A DNA stretch of 64,000 bases from Dissulfurispira thermophila (GCF_014701235.1 NZ_AP022873.1:1860001-1924000), one strand, 5' to 3'; shown: positions 51,482-61,827, counted from the first letter of the stretch. A program made the numbers and translations. Notes: generated from the sequence alone by a model not told the origin.

Positions 51482-52992
51482 CTTGACACCTCAATAACTT
51501 GTTGTGCTGTCTGGGCAAGTCCTACTGCATTTATTCTATCTATAAGATTTTGCACAGATACATCCATAAAGCTCAAAAATGTATTTGGATATATACCTAT
51601 CCACAGCACAAGTATAATCAATGGAACTATCGTAATTATTTCCCTCATATTCATATCTGGATACCCTTGTACTTTTGGATTTGTCTCCATAAAAAATACC
51701 CTCTGATACAACCAGAGCATATATGCTGCCCCTATGATTATTCCAGAGGCTGCAAGCACTCCGAGAGTCTTTGATGCTGTAAATCCTCCGAGTATTATCA
51801 AAAATTCCCCTATAAACCCATTTGTGCCAGGAAGCCCTATTGATGCAAGTGTAAAGACCATAAAAAAGGCTGCATATATTGGAAGCACAGTTGCCACGCC
51901 TCCATAGTCTGCTATCTGTCTCGTGTGTGTCCTGTCATAGATTATTCCCACACACAAGAAGAGTGCACCTGTTACTATTCCGTGATTTATCATCTGAAGT
52001 ATCCCGCCCTGTATCCCCTGTGTATTTAATGCAAATATTCCCAGTGTCACAAATCCCATGTGGCTCACTGATGAATAAGCAATAAGTCTCTTTAGGTCTG
52101 TCTGCGCAAGACAGATTATCCCGCCATAGATTATTGCTATGACAGAAAGTATCATCATTACTGGTGCCATTGCCTTTGCTGCATCAGGGAATAATGGCAT
52201 ATTAAATCTCAGAAATCCATATGCACCCATCTTAATGAGTATCCCTGCAAGGATTACGCTACCCGCTGTGGGAGCCTCTGTGTGCGCATCAGGCAGCCAT
52301 GTATGCACCGGCCACATTGGCACCTTTACTGCAAATGCTGCAAAAAATGCCCAGAATAAGATAATCTGCATATTATATGGATAGTTCATTGTCATCATCT
52401 GCAGAATATCAAAAGTCTTTCCTGTATTTATGTAAAGAACTATTATTCCAACAAGCATCAGCACGCTTCCTACCAATGTATAAAGGAAAAACTTTATTGC
52501 TGCATACACCCTGTTTGGACCGCCCCACACCCCTATCAACAGATACATGGGAATCAGCATCGCCTCCCAGAATATATAGAATAAAAACAAATCAAGGCTT
52601 GCAAATACCCCTATCATAGAGCCTTCTATAAGCAGCAGTGCAGCATAAAATTCCTTTGTCTTTTCTTTTATACCTTTCCATGAAACTGTCACACAAAGTA
52701 TTGTAAGGAGTGTTGAGAGCAATACAAAAAGCACACTTATCCCGTCTACTCCCAGTGCATATTTGATCCCCCATGATGGCACCCAATCATGCATTTCAGT
52801 AAACTGCATCTTTGCAGTGGTCTTGTCAAAATTAGTAAATAGTGGAACACTGAGTATAAATGTAATAAGGCTTATTAGCAGTGCTGTCCATTTGATAAAT
52901 GCCTCACTCGTCCTCTTTATCAGAAATATGAATAATGCACCAAATATCGGCAAAAATATAACTGTGCTGAGTACTGGGTATCCTATCTGCAT
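51478..52992 (-). CDS. nuoM: NADH-quinone oxidoreductase subunit M
   Basis: This is a 504-aa antiporter-like subunit with FYIFWEAMLIPMYLLIGVWG, PVHTWLPDAHTEAPTAGSVI, CLAQTDLKRLIAYSSVSHMG and GLPGTNGFIGEFLIILGGF. It is one of the distal proton-pump modules of complex I. The key channel Glu (FWEA) and Lys (PMWP and TDLK regions) are present. Operon position is between nuoL and nuoN. Confidence 0.97.
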   Translation of the reverse strand: MQIGYPVLSTVIFLPIFGALFIFLIKRTSEAFIKWTALLISLITFILSVPLFTNFDKTTAKMQFTEMHDWVPSWGIKYALGVDGISVLFVLLSTLLTILCVTVSWKGIKEKTKEFYAALLLIEGSMIGVFASLDLFLFYIFWEAMLIPMYLLIGVWGGPNRVYAAIKFFLYTLVGSVLMLVGIIVLYINTGKTFDILQMMTMNYPYNMQIILFWAFFAAFAVKVPMWPVHTWLPDAHTEAPTAGSVILAGILIKMGAYGFLRFNMPLFPDAAKAMAPVMMILSVIAIIYGGIICLAQTDLKRLIAYSSVSHMGFVTLGIFALNTQGIQGGILQMINHGIVTGALFLCVGIIYDRTHTRQIADYGGVATVLPIYAAFFMVFTLASIGLPGTNGFIGEFLIILGGFTASKTLGVLAASGIIIGAAYMLWLYQRVFFMETNPKVQGYPDMNMREIITIVPLIILVLWIGIYPNTFLSFMDVSVQNLIDRINAVGLAQTAQQVIEVSR

Positions 52993-53010
52993 CTATCCTC
53001 CTCCTGTCCT

Positions 53011-54936
53011 CTATCGTCTTGCTGCTATCAACACAAGTGTCAATATCACAAAAAGCCCTATTACCATGCTTATGGCATAGTGCTGTAAATGTCCTGTCTG
53101 AAGCTTCCTTAATCTCTCTGCAAAATTCCTTATTGCCCCGGGCACCCCATTGACTATCCCTTCTATAATCTTTCCATCTGTTACTGCAACGAGCATATTG
53201 CTTGCTATCCACTTTACAGGTCTGACTATGATAAAATCATAAAGTTCATCCACATAATATTTATTCCAGAGCACCGTATATATCCCCTTGAATCTTGTTG
53301 CAAGTATTTGTGGTATATCAGGTTTAAAGACATAAAATATCCATGATATGAATATACCTCCTATTGCCATTGCGATTGATACTCCCATTACCATAAATTC
53401 CTCTTCATGAGTTGCTGTCACATGAGGGTGTCCGAGCAAAGGCTCAAAAAAGTGGGCTATAGTATTAGTTCCTCCGAGTGCTGCTGGTATGCCTACCCAT
53501 CCCGCTGATATTGCACCTATTGCAAGAATAATCAAAGGTATTGTCATCACCTTTGGTGATTCATGAAGATGATGTTCCTGTTCATGGGTCCCTCTGAACT
53601 TACCGTGAAATGCCAAAAATATTATCCTGAAACTGTAAAATGCAGTTAAGGCTGCTACCACTGTCCCCATTAACCACACTATCTTCCCAACCATGCCATG
53701 ATTATATGCAAGCCATAATATCTCGTCTTTTGAGAAAAACCCTGCAAGCCCGGGTATGCCTGCTATGCTCAATGATGCTATTAAAAATGTCCAGTATGTT
53801 ATAGGCATGTATTTTTTCAGTCCACCCATTTTCTGTATATCTAACTCCCCAGCCATTGCATGCATCACACTGCCCGCTCCCAGAAATAACAGTGCCTTAA
53901 AGTATGCATGTGTATAAAGATGAAATATCCCAGCTCCATATGCACCGACTCCACATGCCAGAAACATATATCCAAGCTGGCTCACTGTAGAATATGCAAC
54001 TATCCTCTTTATGTCATTTTGCACCAGTGCTATAGTTGCTGCAAAAAGGCTTGTTATTGCACCTGTAAGTGCAACTACATTCATGGCAATCTCTGAGAGA
54101 TTAAATAATGGGTTAAATCTTGCAACCATAAATACACCTGCTGTTACCATTGTTGCAGCGTGTATTAATGCACTGACCGGTGTCGGACCTTCCATTGCAT
54201 CAGGAAGCCACACATGAAGTGGTATCTGAGCTGATTTACCAACTGCACCACAGAATAAAAGCAAAGCCATCAGTGTTATTAAATCCACATCATATCCAAT
54301 AATATTTATGGTATGTCCTGTTAATGTCCCTACTTTTGCAAATATATCTGTGTAATGTAGTGTCCCGAGTGTTAAGAATATCATTATCACACCAAGTCCA
54401 AATCCAAAGTCTCCAAATCTATTCACAATAAATGCCTTTTTCCCGGCATCAGATGCTGATTTCTTTTCATACCAGAATCCAATCAGAAAATATGAGCAGA
54501 GTCCAACTGCCTCCCAACCAAAATAAAGCTGTAAGAGATTATTGCCTGTAACAAGCATGAGCATAGAGAATGTAAACAGACTGAGATATGCAAAAAATCT
54601 GTAATACCCTTTATCTCCATGCATATAGCCAACAGAGTATATATGGACAAGAAGGCTCACGCTCGTTACTACTATGAGCATTATTGCTGTAAGCTGATCT
54701 ATAAGAAATCCTACAGTTACCTTAAAACTGCCTGATATTATCCAGTTGTACACATCATAATTGATTATCCTCCCATTTAAGACCTCTAACAATGTGCTTA
54801 CAGATACAACAAATGAACCTGCTACTGCAATAATGCTAATCCAGTGCGCCCTTTGTTTGATTATCCCTCTACCAAAAATAATGTTGATTACAAAAGCTAT
54901 AAGTGGTAATATCGGAATTAGCAAATATTTATCCAT
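53011..54936 (-). CDS. nuoL: NADH-quinone oxidoreductase subunit L
   Basis: The 641-aa subunit has FLIGFWYEKKSASDAGKKAF, IPLHVWLPDAMEGPTPVSAL and ALVQNDIKRIVAYSTVSQLG. Its long C-terminal part would include the amphipathic lateral helix that runs along the membrane arm. It is the most distal proton-pump module. The gap to nuoK (37 bp) holds CTTCTGTCTTC-type repeat DNA. Confidence 0.97.
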   Translation of the reverse strand: MDKYLLIPILPLIAFVINIIFGRGIIKQRAHWISIIAVAGSFVVSVSTLLEVLNGRIINYDVYNWIISGSFKVTVGFLIDQLTAIMLIVVTSVSLLVHIYSVGYMHGDKGYYRFFAYLSLFTFSMLMLVTGNNLLQLYFGWEAVGLCSYFLIGFWYEKKSASDAGKKAFIVNRFGDFGFGLGVIMIFLTLGTLHYTDIFAKVGTLTGHTINIIGYDVDLITLMALLLFCGAVGKSAQIPLHVWLPDAMEGPTPVSALIHAATMVTAGVFMVARFNPLFNLSEIAMNVVALTGAITSLFAATIALVQNDIKRIVAYSTVSQLGYMFLACGVGAYGAGIFHLYTHAYFKALLFLGAGSVMHAMAGELDIQKMGGLKKYMPITYWTFLIASLSIAGIPGLAGFFSKDEILWLAYNHGMVGKIVWLMGTVVAALTAFYSFRIIFLAFHGKFRGTHEQEHHLHESPKVMTIPLIILAIGAISAGWVGIPAALGGTNTIAHFFEPLLGHPHVTATHEEEFMVMGVSIAMAIGGIFISWIFYVFKPDIPQILATRFKGIYTVLWNKYYVDELYDFIIVRPVKWIASNMLVAVTDGKIIEGIVNGVPGAIRNFAERLRKLQTGHLQHYAISMVIGLFVILTLVLIAARR

Positions 54937-54973
54937 AGTTCTCTCCTCTTTAATCCTCTGTCTTCTGTCTTTT

Positions 54974-55276
54974 TCATCCCTTCATCTCTGTTATTTCATC
55001 TGTATGCACTGCTGCCTTGTTTTTAAATAATGCCACCAATATTGCAAGCCCTATGGCTGCCTCTGCTGCTGCAACTGTTATAATGAAAAACACGAGTATC
55101 TGTCCCCTCAAATCCTGAAGATAATGGCTAAATGCCACAAGACTGATGTTCACAGAATTCAGCATAAGCTCTATAGACATCAGCATTATGATTATATTCC
55201 TCCTGAGCATAAATCCAATCATGCCGATAACAAATATCACTGCGCTTAATCCTATATACCACTCCAAAGGTACCAT
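54974..55276 (-). CDS. nuoK: NADH-quinone oxidoreductase subunit K
   Basis: This is a 100-aa protein with three membrane helices. It shows RRNIIIMLMSIELMLNSVNI with the conserved membrane Glu, AAEAAIGLAILVALFKN with the second Glu, and the usual size. It is part of the membrane-arm proton path. It overlaps nuoJ by one base. Confidence 0.96.
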   Translation of the reverse strand: MVPLEWYIGLSAVIFVIGMIGFMLRRNIIIMLMSIELMLNSVNISLVAFSHYLQDLRGQILVFFIITVAAAEAAIGLAILVALFKNKAAVHTDEITEMKG

Positions 55277-55791
55277 TATCCCTCCGATCTTTTCTTTTTC
55301 GCCAATACGATTGCACCAACTATTGCTATAAGTAATATCAAGGATGCTATCTCAAATGGAAATAAATATTCTGTATATAAGACCTTTCCGATGGTCTTTG
55401 TGTGCGTCTCTTTCTTGATTGCCTCTATGGTATATTGCCCTGTGGGTCCTTGTATGAATTTGCTTATAGCAAAATATATAAACATCAAAATAGATATACC
55501 CAGTGCCACACCTATTGGCCATTCGCCTATAAACCTTTCTGCTGTAAGTTCTTCTTTAAGATTAAGCATCATTATGACAAAGAGAAACAAGACAAGTATA
55601 GCACCAGCATACAATATAAGTTGCACTGCTGATAAAAACTCTGCATTTAAAAATAAATATAATGCTGCTATATGAAAGAACAATGCCAGCATCCACAACA
55701 CGCTGTGCACGGGATTTCTCCTCGTTATGATTAATATTGATAGCACTATCATCACTACTGAAAAGTACCCAAAAAATATCTTTGGCAGCAT
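55276..55791 (-). CDS. nuoJ: NADH-quinone oxidoreductase subunit J
   Basis: This is a 171-aa protein with five helices. It has RNPVHSVLWMLALFFHIAAL, AEFLSAVQLILYAGAILVLF (conserved segment with the pi-bulge helix) and FVIMMLNLKEE. It couples quinone-site movement to the proton channels in complex I. Confidence 0.95.
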   Translation of the reverse strand: MLPKIFFGYFSVVMIVLSILIITRRNPVHSVLWMLALFFHIAALYLFLNAEFLSAVQLILYAGAILVLFLFVIMMLNLKEELTAERFIGEWPIGVALGISILMFIYFAISKFIQGPTGQYTIEAIKKETHTKTIGKVLYTEYLFPFEIASLILLIAIVGAIVLAKKKRSEG

Positions 55792-55795
55792 TAAA

Positions 55796-56341
55796 TTATC
55801 CCTCCTTTCCTCTAAACACGGGTTGATTTTCAGGTGTCGTAAAATCTTCTAACTTTGGCCTCCAGAATCTTTCGAAATATTCCTCTGCCCTTTTTCCAGT
55901 CATGAATTTATCCCAGTTAGAAAGGAGCTTTTCCTTATCCATATAGAGTGCATCTCTCGAATAATCCGAATATTCAAAGTGTGGAGTAAGCACCACTGCA
56001 CCGAAAGGACATGCCTCTACACAGAATGCACAATAAACACACCTCAGGACCTCTATCTCATATCTATCAACAACCTTCTTATGGTCCTTACTTTCACTGG
56101 TATATATATTAATGCACTGTGACGGACATATAGCAGCACAGAGTCCACAACCTACACAGCGCGCCTTTCCATCAGGATTTCTTACAAGTGCATGAAGTCC
56201 CCTGAAACCTGGAAACGGCTCCCTCCTTTCTTCTGGATACTGCCGTGTGACTGCATGGGTAAACATCATTCTCAATGTCAGTGCCATGCCTTTGAATATC
56301 TCAATCAGAAAGACCTTCTTTGCTATGTCCTTGATAGTCAT
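55796..56341 (-). CDS. nuoI: NADH-quinone oxidoreductase subunit I
   Basis: The 181-aa peripheral subunit has two 4Fe-4S ferredoxin motifs: CVGCGLCAAICPSQCI (about residues 61-76) and CVYCAFCVEACPFGAV (about 101-116). They carry clusters N6a and N6b on the way to N2. It is encoded between nuoH and nuoJ as usual. Confidence 0.97.
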   Translation of the reverse strand: MTIKDIAKKVFLIEIFKGMALTLRMMFTHAVTRQYPEERREPFPGFRGLHALVRNPDGKARCVGCGLCAAICPSQCINIYTSESKDHKKVVDRYEIEVLRCVYCAFCVEACPFGAVVLTPHFEYSDYSRDALYMDKEKLLSNWDKFMTGKRAEEYFERFWRPKLEDFTTPENQPVFRGKEG

Positions 56342-56354
56342 GTCCTGCCTCTCT

Positions 56355-57392
56355 TTATATCACATATTTAACTATTGATGTTACAACAATATTTGCCAGT
56401 GCAAGTGGTATCAACACCTTCCAGCCCAGTGCCATTAACTTATCATACCTGTATCTTGGCACAGTAGCCCTCACCCAATAATACAAAAATATATGGAAAT
56501 ACACCTTGCCTAAAAACCATACTATGCCCGGCACAGCCTTTAATGCTGGGATTGCATCTGTCAGCATAGGCGGCAATGTCCATCCTCCCCAAAAACATAT
56601 AACTGCTATGCTGGACATTATTATCATGCCTATGTATTCTGCAGCATAATACAGTGCAAACCTCATACCGCTGTATTCTACAAAATATCCTGCAACAAGC
56701 TCACTCTCTGCCTCTGGCAAATCAAATGGTGTCCTGTTGGTCTCAGCAAACATAGCCACTAAAAACACAAAGTATGCCACAAACTGAGGTATCAAAAACA
56801 TACCATACCAATACCCTTGCTGAGCATTAACTATTTCGCTCAAATTCAATGAACCTGACAATATCATCACTCCCACAAGACTAAGCCCCATTGCCACCTC
56901 ATAACTTATTACCTGTGCAGAAGACCTGAGCCCTCCAAGAAATGAATATTTTGAGTTCGATGCCCATCCAGCCATTACTACTCCATATGCAGATAGAGAA
57001 GACATTGCAAAGATATATAGCAGTCCTATATTTATATTTGCTATTACAAATCCCTCAAAAAACGGAATCACTGCAAGGGAACTCAAAGTTGCAAATACAG
57101 GGATTATAGGTGCTATTTTAAATACGGGCTTGTCTGCATTTGCGGGTATAATGTCCTCTTTGAAAAAGAGTTTCAGCATATCTGCCAGGGGCTGAAGCAC
57201 TCCATGAGGGCCAACCCGCATCGGTCCGAGCCTGACCTGCATATGACCTATAACCTTTCTTTCAAAATAGGTAGCATACATCACATGAAGCATGGTCACA
57301 CCTATTACTACAGCTATCTTGATTATTATAAATACAATATTCAGCATCCAATTAGAACTCCCTGTAAAAAAGACTGTCTCAATGATATTCAA
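56355..57392 (-). CDS. nuoH: NADH-quinone oxidoreductase subunit H
   Basis: This is a 345-aa membrane subunit with eight or so helices. It has YFERKVIGHMQVRLGPMRVG, GPHGVLQPLADMLKLFFKED and FAETNRTPFDLPEAESELVA, the classic NuoH signature with the Glu-rich quinone cavity loop. It forms the quinone site with nuoB and nuoD. It overlaps nuoG by 4 bp. Confidence 0.97.
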   Translation of the reverse strand: MNIIETVFFTGSSNWMLNIVFIIIKIAVVIGVTMLHVMYATYFERKVIGHMQVRLGPMRVGPHGVLQPLADMLKLFFKEDIIPANADKPVFKIAPIIPVFATLSSLAVIPFFEGFVIANINIGLLYIFAMSSLSAYGVVMAGWASNSKYSFLGGLRSSAQVISYEVAMGLSLVGVMILSGSLNLSEIVNAQQGYWYGMFLIPQFVAYFVFLVAMFAETNRTPFDLPEAESELVAGYFVEYSGMRFALYYAAEYIGMIIMSSIAVICFWGGWTLPPMLTDAIPALKAVPGIVWFLGKVYFHIFLYYWVRATVPRYRYDKLMALGWKVLIPLALANIVVTSIVKYVI

Positions 57393-60067
57393 ACTAACAC
57401 CCCCTTTTCACCTAATACTTCAGCCTCAACCTGTCTTTTTTTAATGACACATTCTGTAAAATCCATAATAGGAGATTTTGTTACAAGATGCATCTGCCAT
57501 TTCATAACCTCAAAAACCCCTGTGCCATTATAATTTTTAGGGATCAGAATAACATTTCTTGGCACATCTGAATCTATTTGCACAGATAAATCAACACTTC
57601 CATAATCTGTCTGCACAGTAATATCCTCGCCATTTGCTACCAACAACTCTTGTGATAGTGTCTTGCTAATCCTTACATATGGTTCAGGTGCTATACTCAT
57701 GAGTGCATCAGAATTCCTACTTAAACTATCAGCCTGAAATAAAGGGTCATCTATGCCTATATAAATCTTTCTCCTATCAGACCTTTCAATCATAGATTTA
57801 ATATCAGGAATCTCAATACCCTCAATACTCATTCCATGCCTCAAAGGCTCTCCTTTATAAGGCCACATGCATTGTCCTGTATTGATGTCTTCAAGAGATA
57901 TATCTTTATAAAGAGGTGAGACCCTTGTTATTTCTGAAAATATATCTTCAAAACCCCTGTAATCCATATCAAATCCAAGCATTCTGCTGACATTAGCAAT
58001 TGCCTTCCAGTCCTCTATTCCGATACCATCTACAGCCTTTTTCGTCATCTGTAGCCTTCGCTCCAGATTAGTATAAGAACCTTCCTTTTCTGCCCATGAA
58101 AGAGAAGGTATCACCACATCAGCCATATAAGCTATATCTGTCATAAAAACATCATGCACCACTAAAAAATCGAGTTTGGACAATGCATCACTGACATACC
58201 TCCTATTCGGGAGATTTGACACCGCATCATCTCCAATCACATACATTGCCTTTATCTTATTATGGTGTGCAGCATCTATCATCTCCATAAGGCTATATCC
58301 TAAATCAGATGAAACCTCCACCCCAAAAAATTCCTCATACCTTTTTCTAAATATATCGACTGCCATAGGTCTTCCACCCAAAAGCATATCAGGCAGACAC
58401 CCCATATCTACAAGACCTTGTTCATTAGGTAATTCTGAAAGCAGATATATCCTGCCATTTAGTAAATATATAAGTGCTGCAAGTAAGAGCAGATTTGTAT
58501 GTCCATGTGTCTTCTGGATAATGTCTCTGCCTATAATAATCGCTGGATTGGTCATAACAGAGAGTGTATCTATAGCATAATTAATATCCTTTGATGCTAT
58601 ACCGCAGATCTCTTGAGCCTCCTCTATCTCAACCACTGGAATGTCTCTTATAATCTTCTCAAATGCAGAATTCAAGCCGCACAATGGCCTTTCATTTCTT
58701 ATACCTGTTATCAGAGACAATAAGAGTGCTGTCTCTGTAAATGGATGGGGAATCAGTTTTTTTGAGGAAAATATCTTTAATCCATTCGCATATCCCATTG
58801 TTATTACAGGCACAGCCTTCTGATACCCTGCCCTTATCTGCAAGCCAAGCACGGGATTTACAGATGTTGGATCTCCTCCTACAACAAAAATCCCATCTGA
58901 GTTAGCTATTCCATGTATAGGATTTGCTGTTACACCCTGTCCAAATATATTTTCAAAGAATTTTTGTGCCTGCGCATATGCAAAGCCTGCTACAGAGTCT
59001 ATATTATTTGTCCCGAGTACAACCCTCATGAATTTTTGAAACACATAATTATCCTCATTAGTGCATCTACCTGATGCAATACCAGCTATTGAATTACTGC
59101 CATATGTATCTTTTATTTCTTTTAGACGACTGGCTATATATGAAAATGCCTCATCCCATGTAGCTCTTTTGAATTCTCCGTCTTTCTTAATCAACGGAGA
59201 ATCAAGCCTATTTTTACTCCCAACATAGTCATAACCAAAACGCCCTCTGTTACAGAGGAGCCCCTTATTCAATCCCTTATCATGCCTCGGTGTCCCCAAA
59301 AAATCGTAAGATCCTTTGGGGTGCAGAACTGGTATTGCCCTGACAATAGAATTACCTCTTACCTGAAGTGTGAGAGAACATCCCACTCCACAAAATGAAC
59401 ATACCGTATCCACCTCTTTTTCTATCTGCCACGGTCTATATGTGTGCTTATGAAGCCTGGACATTATTGCACCTACGGGGCAGACAGTCAGACAGTTCCC
59501 ACAATACTCACAATTATATCTTCCCCCTGAAAATGGCTCTACAAAAGACTTACTGCTCCTGTTAGTAATCGAAATAGCAGATGCCCCTTGCACTTTATCG
59601 CACATTCTCACACACCTTGCACACAAGATACACCGCTCCATATTTCTTACAATAATCGGGTCATCATAATTTTCAGGATGGGTCCTTTTGCCCTCTACAA
59701 ATCTTCCTGTGGAAGGACCGTATTTTACAACAAGGTCCTGAAGGTCGCACTCACCTGCCTTATCACAATAAGGACAGTCGAGTGGATGATTTATCAACAA
59801 AAACTCCAAAATACCCTTTCTTGCCTCAACAACCCTTTCTGTCTCTGTCCATATAACCATACCATCTGCAACATATTGTGTGCATGCGGTCTGAAGTCTC
59901 GGCATCTTTTCTATTTCCACAAGACATAACCTGCACCCTCCATAAGGCTCAAGCATGTCATGATGACAAAGCGTTGGGATCTTTATACCTGCTTTTTCCG
60001 CTGCCTTAAGAATAGTTATAGCCTTCTGGAGCGTTATCTTTTTTCCATCTATAGTCACGGTAATCAT
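57389..60067 (-). CDS. nuoG: NADH-quinone oxidoreductase subunit G
   Basis: This is an 892-aa protein. A 2Fe-2S domain (PYGGCRLCLVEIE), the His-Cys3 cluster (HPLDCPYCDKAGECDLQD) and two 4Fe-4S motifs (CILCARCVRMCD, CEYCGNCLTVCPVGA) come first. The N7-type cluster (CSFCGVGCSL) and a molybdopterin-oxidoreductase-like domain follow (GRFGYDYV, ATWDEAFSYIASRL). Unlike most NuoG it keeps a clear formate-dehydrogenase-like pattern. Residues about 245-265 (LHPKGSYDFLGTPRHDKG) lie just before NKGLLCNRG. They look like an in-frame insertion of the dispersed palindrome (59294-59321). Confidence 0.94.
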   Translation of the reverse strand: MITVTIDGKKITLQKAITILKAAEKAGIKIPTLCHHDMLEPYGGCRLCLVEIEKMPRLQTACTQYVADGMVIWTETERVVEARKGILEFLLINHPLDCPYCDKAGECDLQDLVVKYGPSTGRFVEGKRTHPENYDDPIIVRNMERCILCARCVRMCDKVQGASAISITNRSSKSFVEPFSGGRYNCEYCGNCLTVCPVGAIMSRLHKHTYRPWQIEKEVDTVCSFCGVGCSLTLQVRGNSIVRAIPVLHPKGSYDFLGTPRHDKGLNKGLLCNRGRFGYDYVGSKNRLDSPLIKKDGEFKRATWDEAFSYIASRLKEIKDTYGSNSIAGIASGRCTNEDNYVFQKFMRVVLGTNNIDSVAGFAYAQAQKFFENIFGQGVTANPIHGIANSDGIFVVGGDPTSVNPVLGLQIRAGYQKAVPVITMGYANGLKIFSSKKLIPHPFTETALLLSLITGIRNERPLCGLNSAFEKIIRDIPVVEIEEAQEICGIASKDINYAIDTLSVMTNPAIIIGRDIIQKTHGHTNLLLLAALIYLLNGRIYLLSELPNEQGLVDMGCLPDMLLGGRPMAVDIFRKRYEEFFGVEVSSDLGYSLMEMIDAAHHNKIKAMYVIGDDAVSNLPNRRYVSDALSKLDFLVVHDVFMTDIAYMADVVIPSLSWAEKEGSYTNLERRLQMTKKAVDGIGIEDWKAIANVSRMLGFDMDYRGFEDIFSEITRVSPLYKDISLEDINTGQCMWPYKGEPLRHGMSIEGIEIPDIKSMIERSDRRKIYIGIDDPLFQADSLSRNSDALMSIAPEPYVRISKTLSQELLVANGEDITVQTDYGSVDLSVQIDSDVPRNVILIPKNYNGTGVFEVMKWQMHLVTKSPIMDFTECVIKKRQVEAEVLGEKGVLV
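59294..59321. repeat. Dispersed palindrome copy inside nuoG
   Basis: CCCCAAAAAATC-GTA-AGATCCTTTGGGG, in frame in nuoG, encodes HPKGSYDFLG on the minus strand. It belongs to the same family as the copies at 10005, 12601 and 31766; the right arm has diverged more. Confidence 0.75.
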
Positions 60068-61335
60068 GCTGCTACTTTTATCTCCTTACTGAACTCTTTG
60101 CTGATGTGCTGTTCAAATTCCTGCCTGAAATTATTTATAAAACTCTGCACAACTACTGCTGCACCATCTCCTAATGGACAGAATGTCTTGCCTGCAATAT
60201 TTTTTGACACCTCAATCAGCAATTCTATATCACCTGCCATGCCTGACCCACTACATATTCTCTCAAGGATTGCCCTCATCCACCCAATACCTTCTCTGCA
60301 TGGCGTGCATTTACCGCATGATTCATGTTCAAAAAACTTCATTGCCCTAAGACATATCTTTGCAAGGTCAACTGTCTCATCAAAGACCATGACAGCGCCT
60401 GAGCCAAGCATACTACCATATTTGGGCATATTCACAAAATCCATTGGACAATCTATTTTGTCAGGAGTAAGTATTGGAGTTGATATACCACCGGGTATTA
60501 CAGCCTTGAGCTTTTTATCATCACGGATGCCTCCACAGTGCGTATAAATAATCTCCCTTAATGTTGTACCCATTGGCAATTCATATACACCCGGATTTTT
60601 CACATTGCCACTTACAGAAAACAATTTAGGACCAGGACACTCAGGACTGCCAATTTTTGAGTATGCCTCAGCACCAATTTCTATGATATACGGAATATTT
60701 GCAAGTGTCTCTACATTATTTACAACAGTTGGCTTTGAAAGAAACCCCTCATTGACGGGAAATGGGGGCTTTATTTTTGGCTGTCCTCTTTTGCCCTCAA
60801 GTGACTCTATAAGGGCTGTCTCTTCTCCGCATATATATGCACCAGCACCCTGATGCACATAGAGATGGAAGTTTACCTCCTTTCCGTGTATATTGTCTCC
60901 AAGATAACCCCTATTATAAGCCTGTTTAATTGCCTTTTCCAATATATCCTTTGCCTTTGGATACTCACCCCTCAGATAAATATATCCATATTCTGCCTGA
61001 AGTGCATATCCTGATATAATCATCCCCTCTATCAAAAGGTGTGGATTTTTTTCGAGTATTGGCTTGTCTTTAAATGTACCCGGCTCACCTTCATCTGCAT
61101 TACAAATGAGATATTTTGGCTTTTTAGGGTCTGCTGCTGCAAATGACCACTTCATGCCTGTTGGAAAGCCTGCACCACCTCTGCCGCGCAATCCAGACCT
61201 CTTGACCTCATCAATAATATCTGAGGGCTTCATCTCCAGTGCCTTTAAAATGGCACTGTATCCCCCGAATTTAATATATTCATCCATATCAGTTAAATCA
61301 GACCTGTCTATATTTTTCAACAAAAACCTCTCCAT
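60064..61335 (-). CDS. nuoF: NADH-quinone oxidoreductase subunit F
   Basis: The 423-aa subunit has the FMN/NADH-binding region GLRGRGGAGFPTGMKW (about residues 49-64), CNADEGEPGTFKDK and EGKRGQPKIKPPFP. The C-terminal 4Fe-4S (N3) motif is HESCGKCTPCREG. It accepts electrons from NADH. No extra 2Fe-2S N-terminal domain is present, so it is the complex I form rather than the bifurcating-hydrogenase form. Confidence 0.97.
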   Translation of the reverse strand: MERFLLKNIDRSDLTDMDEYIKFGGYSAILKALEMKPSDIIDEVKRSGLRGRGGAGFPTGMKWSFAAADPKKPKYLICNADEGEPGTFKDKPILEKNPHLLIEGMIISGYALQAEYGYIYLRGEYPKAKDILEKAIKQAYNRGYLGDNIHGKEVNFHLYVHQGAGAYICGEETALIESLEGKRGQPKIKPPFPVNEGFLSKPTVVNNVETLANIPYIIEIGAEAYSKIGSPECPGPKLFSVSGNVKNPGVYELPMGTTLREIIYTHCGGIRDDKKLKAVIPGGISTPILTPDKIDCPMDFVNMPKYGSMLGSGAVMVFDETVDLAKICLRAMKFFEHESCGKCTPCREGIGWMRAILERICSGSGMAGDIELLIEVSKNIAGKTFCPLGDGAAVVVQSFINNFRQEFEQHISKEFSKEIKVAA

Positions 61336-61362
61336 GTCTTCTACTCTCTGTTCTCTATCATC

Positions 61363-61827
61363 TTACTTATATCTCTCCAAAATCTCTATTACATTTTCTT
61401 CTGTAAGATTATCATAAAAATCACTATCCACAAGCATTGCTGGTGCTGTGCCACATGCACCAATGCACTCCATAATTACAAGAGAAAATCTGCCATCATC
61501 TGTTGTGCTGTTTGGCTCAATACCATATCTCGATCTCAATATATCAACAAGCCTCTCTGCACCCATAATCATGCAAGCAACATTTGTGCAGAGTTGAATA
61601 ACATGCCTGCCAATAGGTCTATGTCTGAACATCGAGTAAAATGTAGAAACGCCCTTAACTGTTGCCTTTGGCACATTCAACAAATCACCCACTGCCTCTA
61701 ATGCATCAGGACTTATCCAGCCATGCTCTCTCTGGACAACATAAAGGGCTGGCAAAAGACAAGCGCGGGCATCAAGATACCTCTTCTGTATTTGATTAAT
61801 TTCATTTACAACCCTTTCACTTAACAC
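61363..61827 (-). CDS. nuoE: NADH-quinone oxidoreductase subunit E
   Basis: The 154-aa thioredoxin-fold 2Fe-2S protein has cysteines in LCTNVACMIMGAERLVDIL and MECIGACGTAPAMLVDSDFY, the N1a cluster ligands. The N-terminal part (YVVQREHGWISPDALEAVGD and VSTFYSMF) is typical. The nuoD stop and the nuoE start share one base. The 27-bp gap to nuoF holds CTCTGTTCTC-type repeat DNA. Confidence 0.96.
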   Translation of the reverse strand: MLSERVVNEINQIQKRYLDARACLLPALYVVQREHGWISPDALEAVGDLLNVPKATVKGVSTFYSMFRHRPIGRHVIQLCTNVACMIMGAERLVDILRSRYGIEPNSTTDDGRFSLVIMECIGACGTAPAMLVDSDFYDNLTEENVIEILERYK

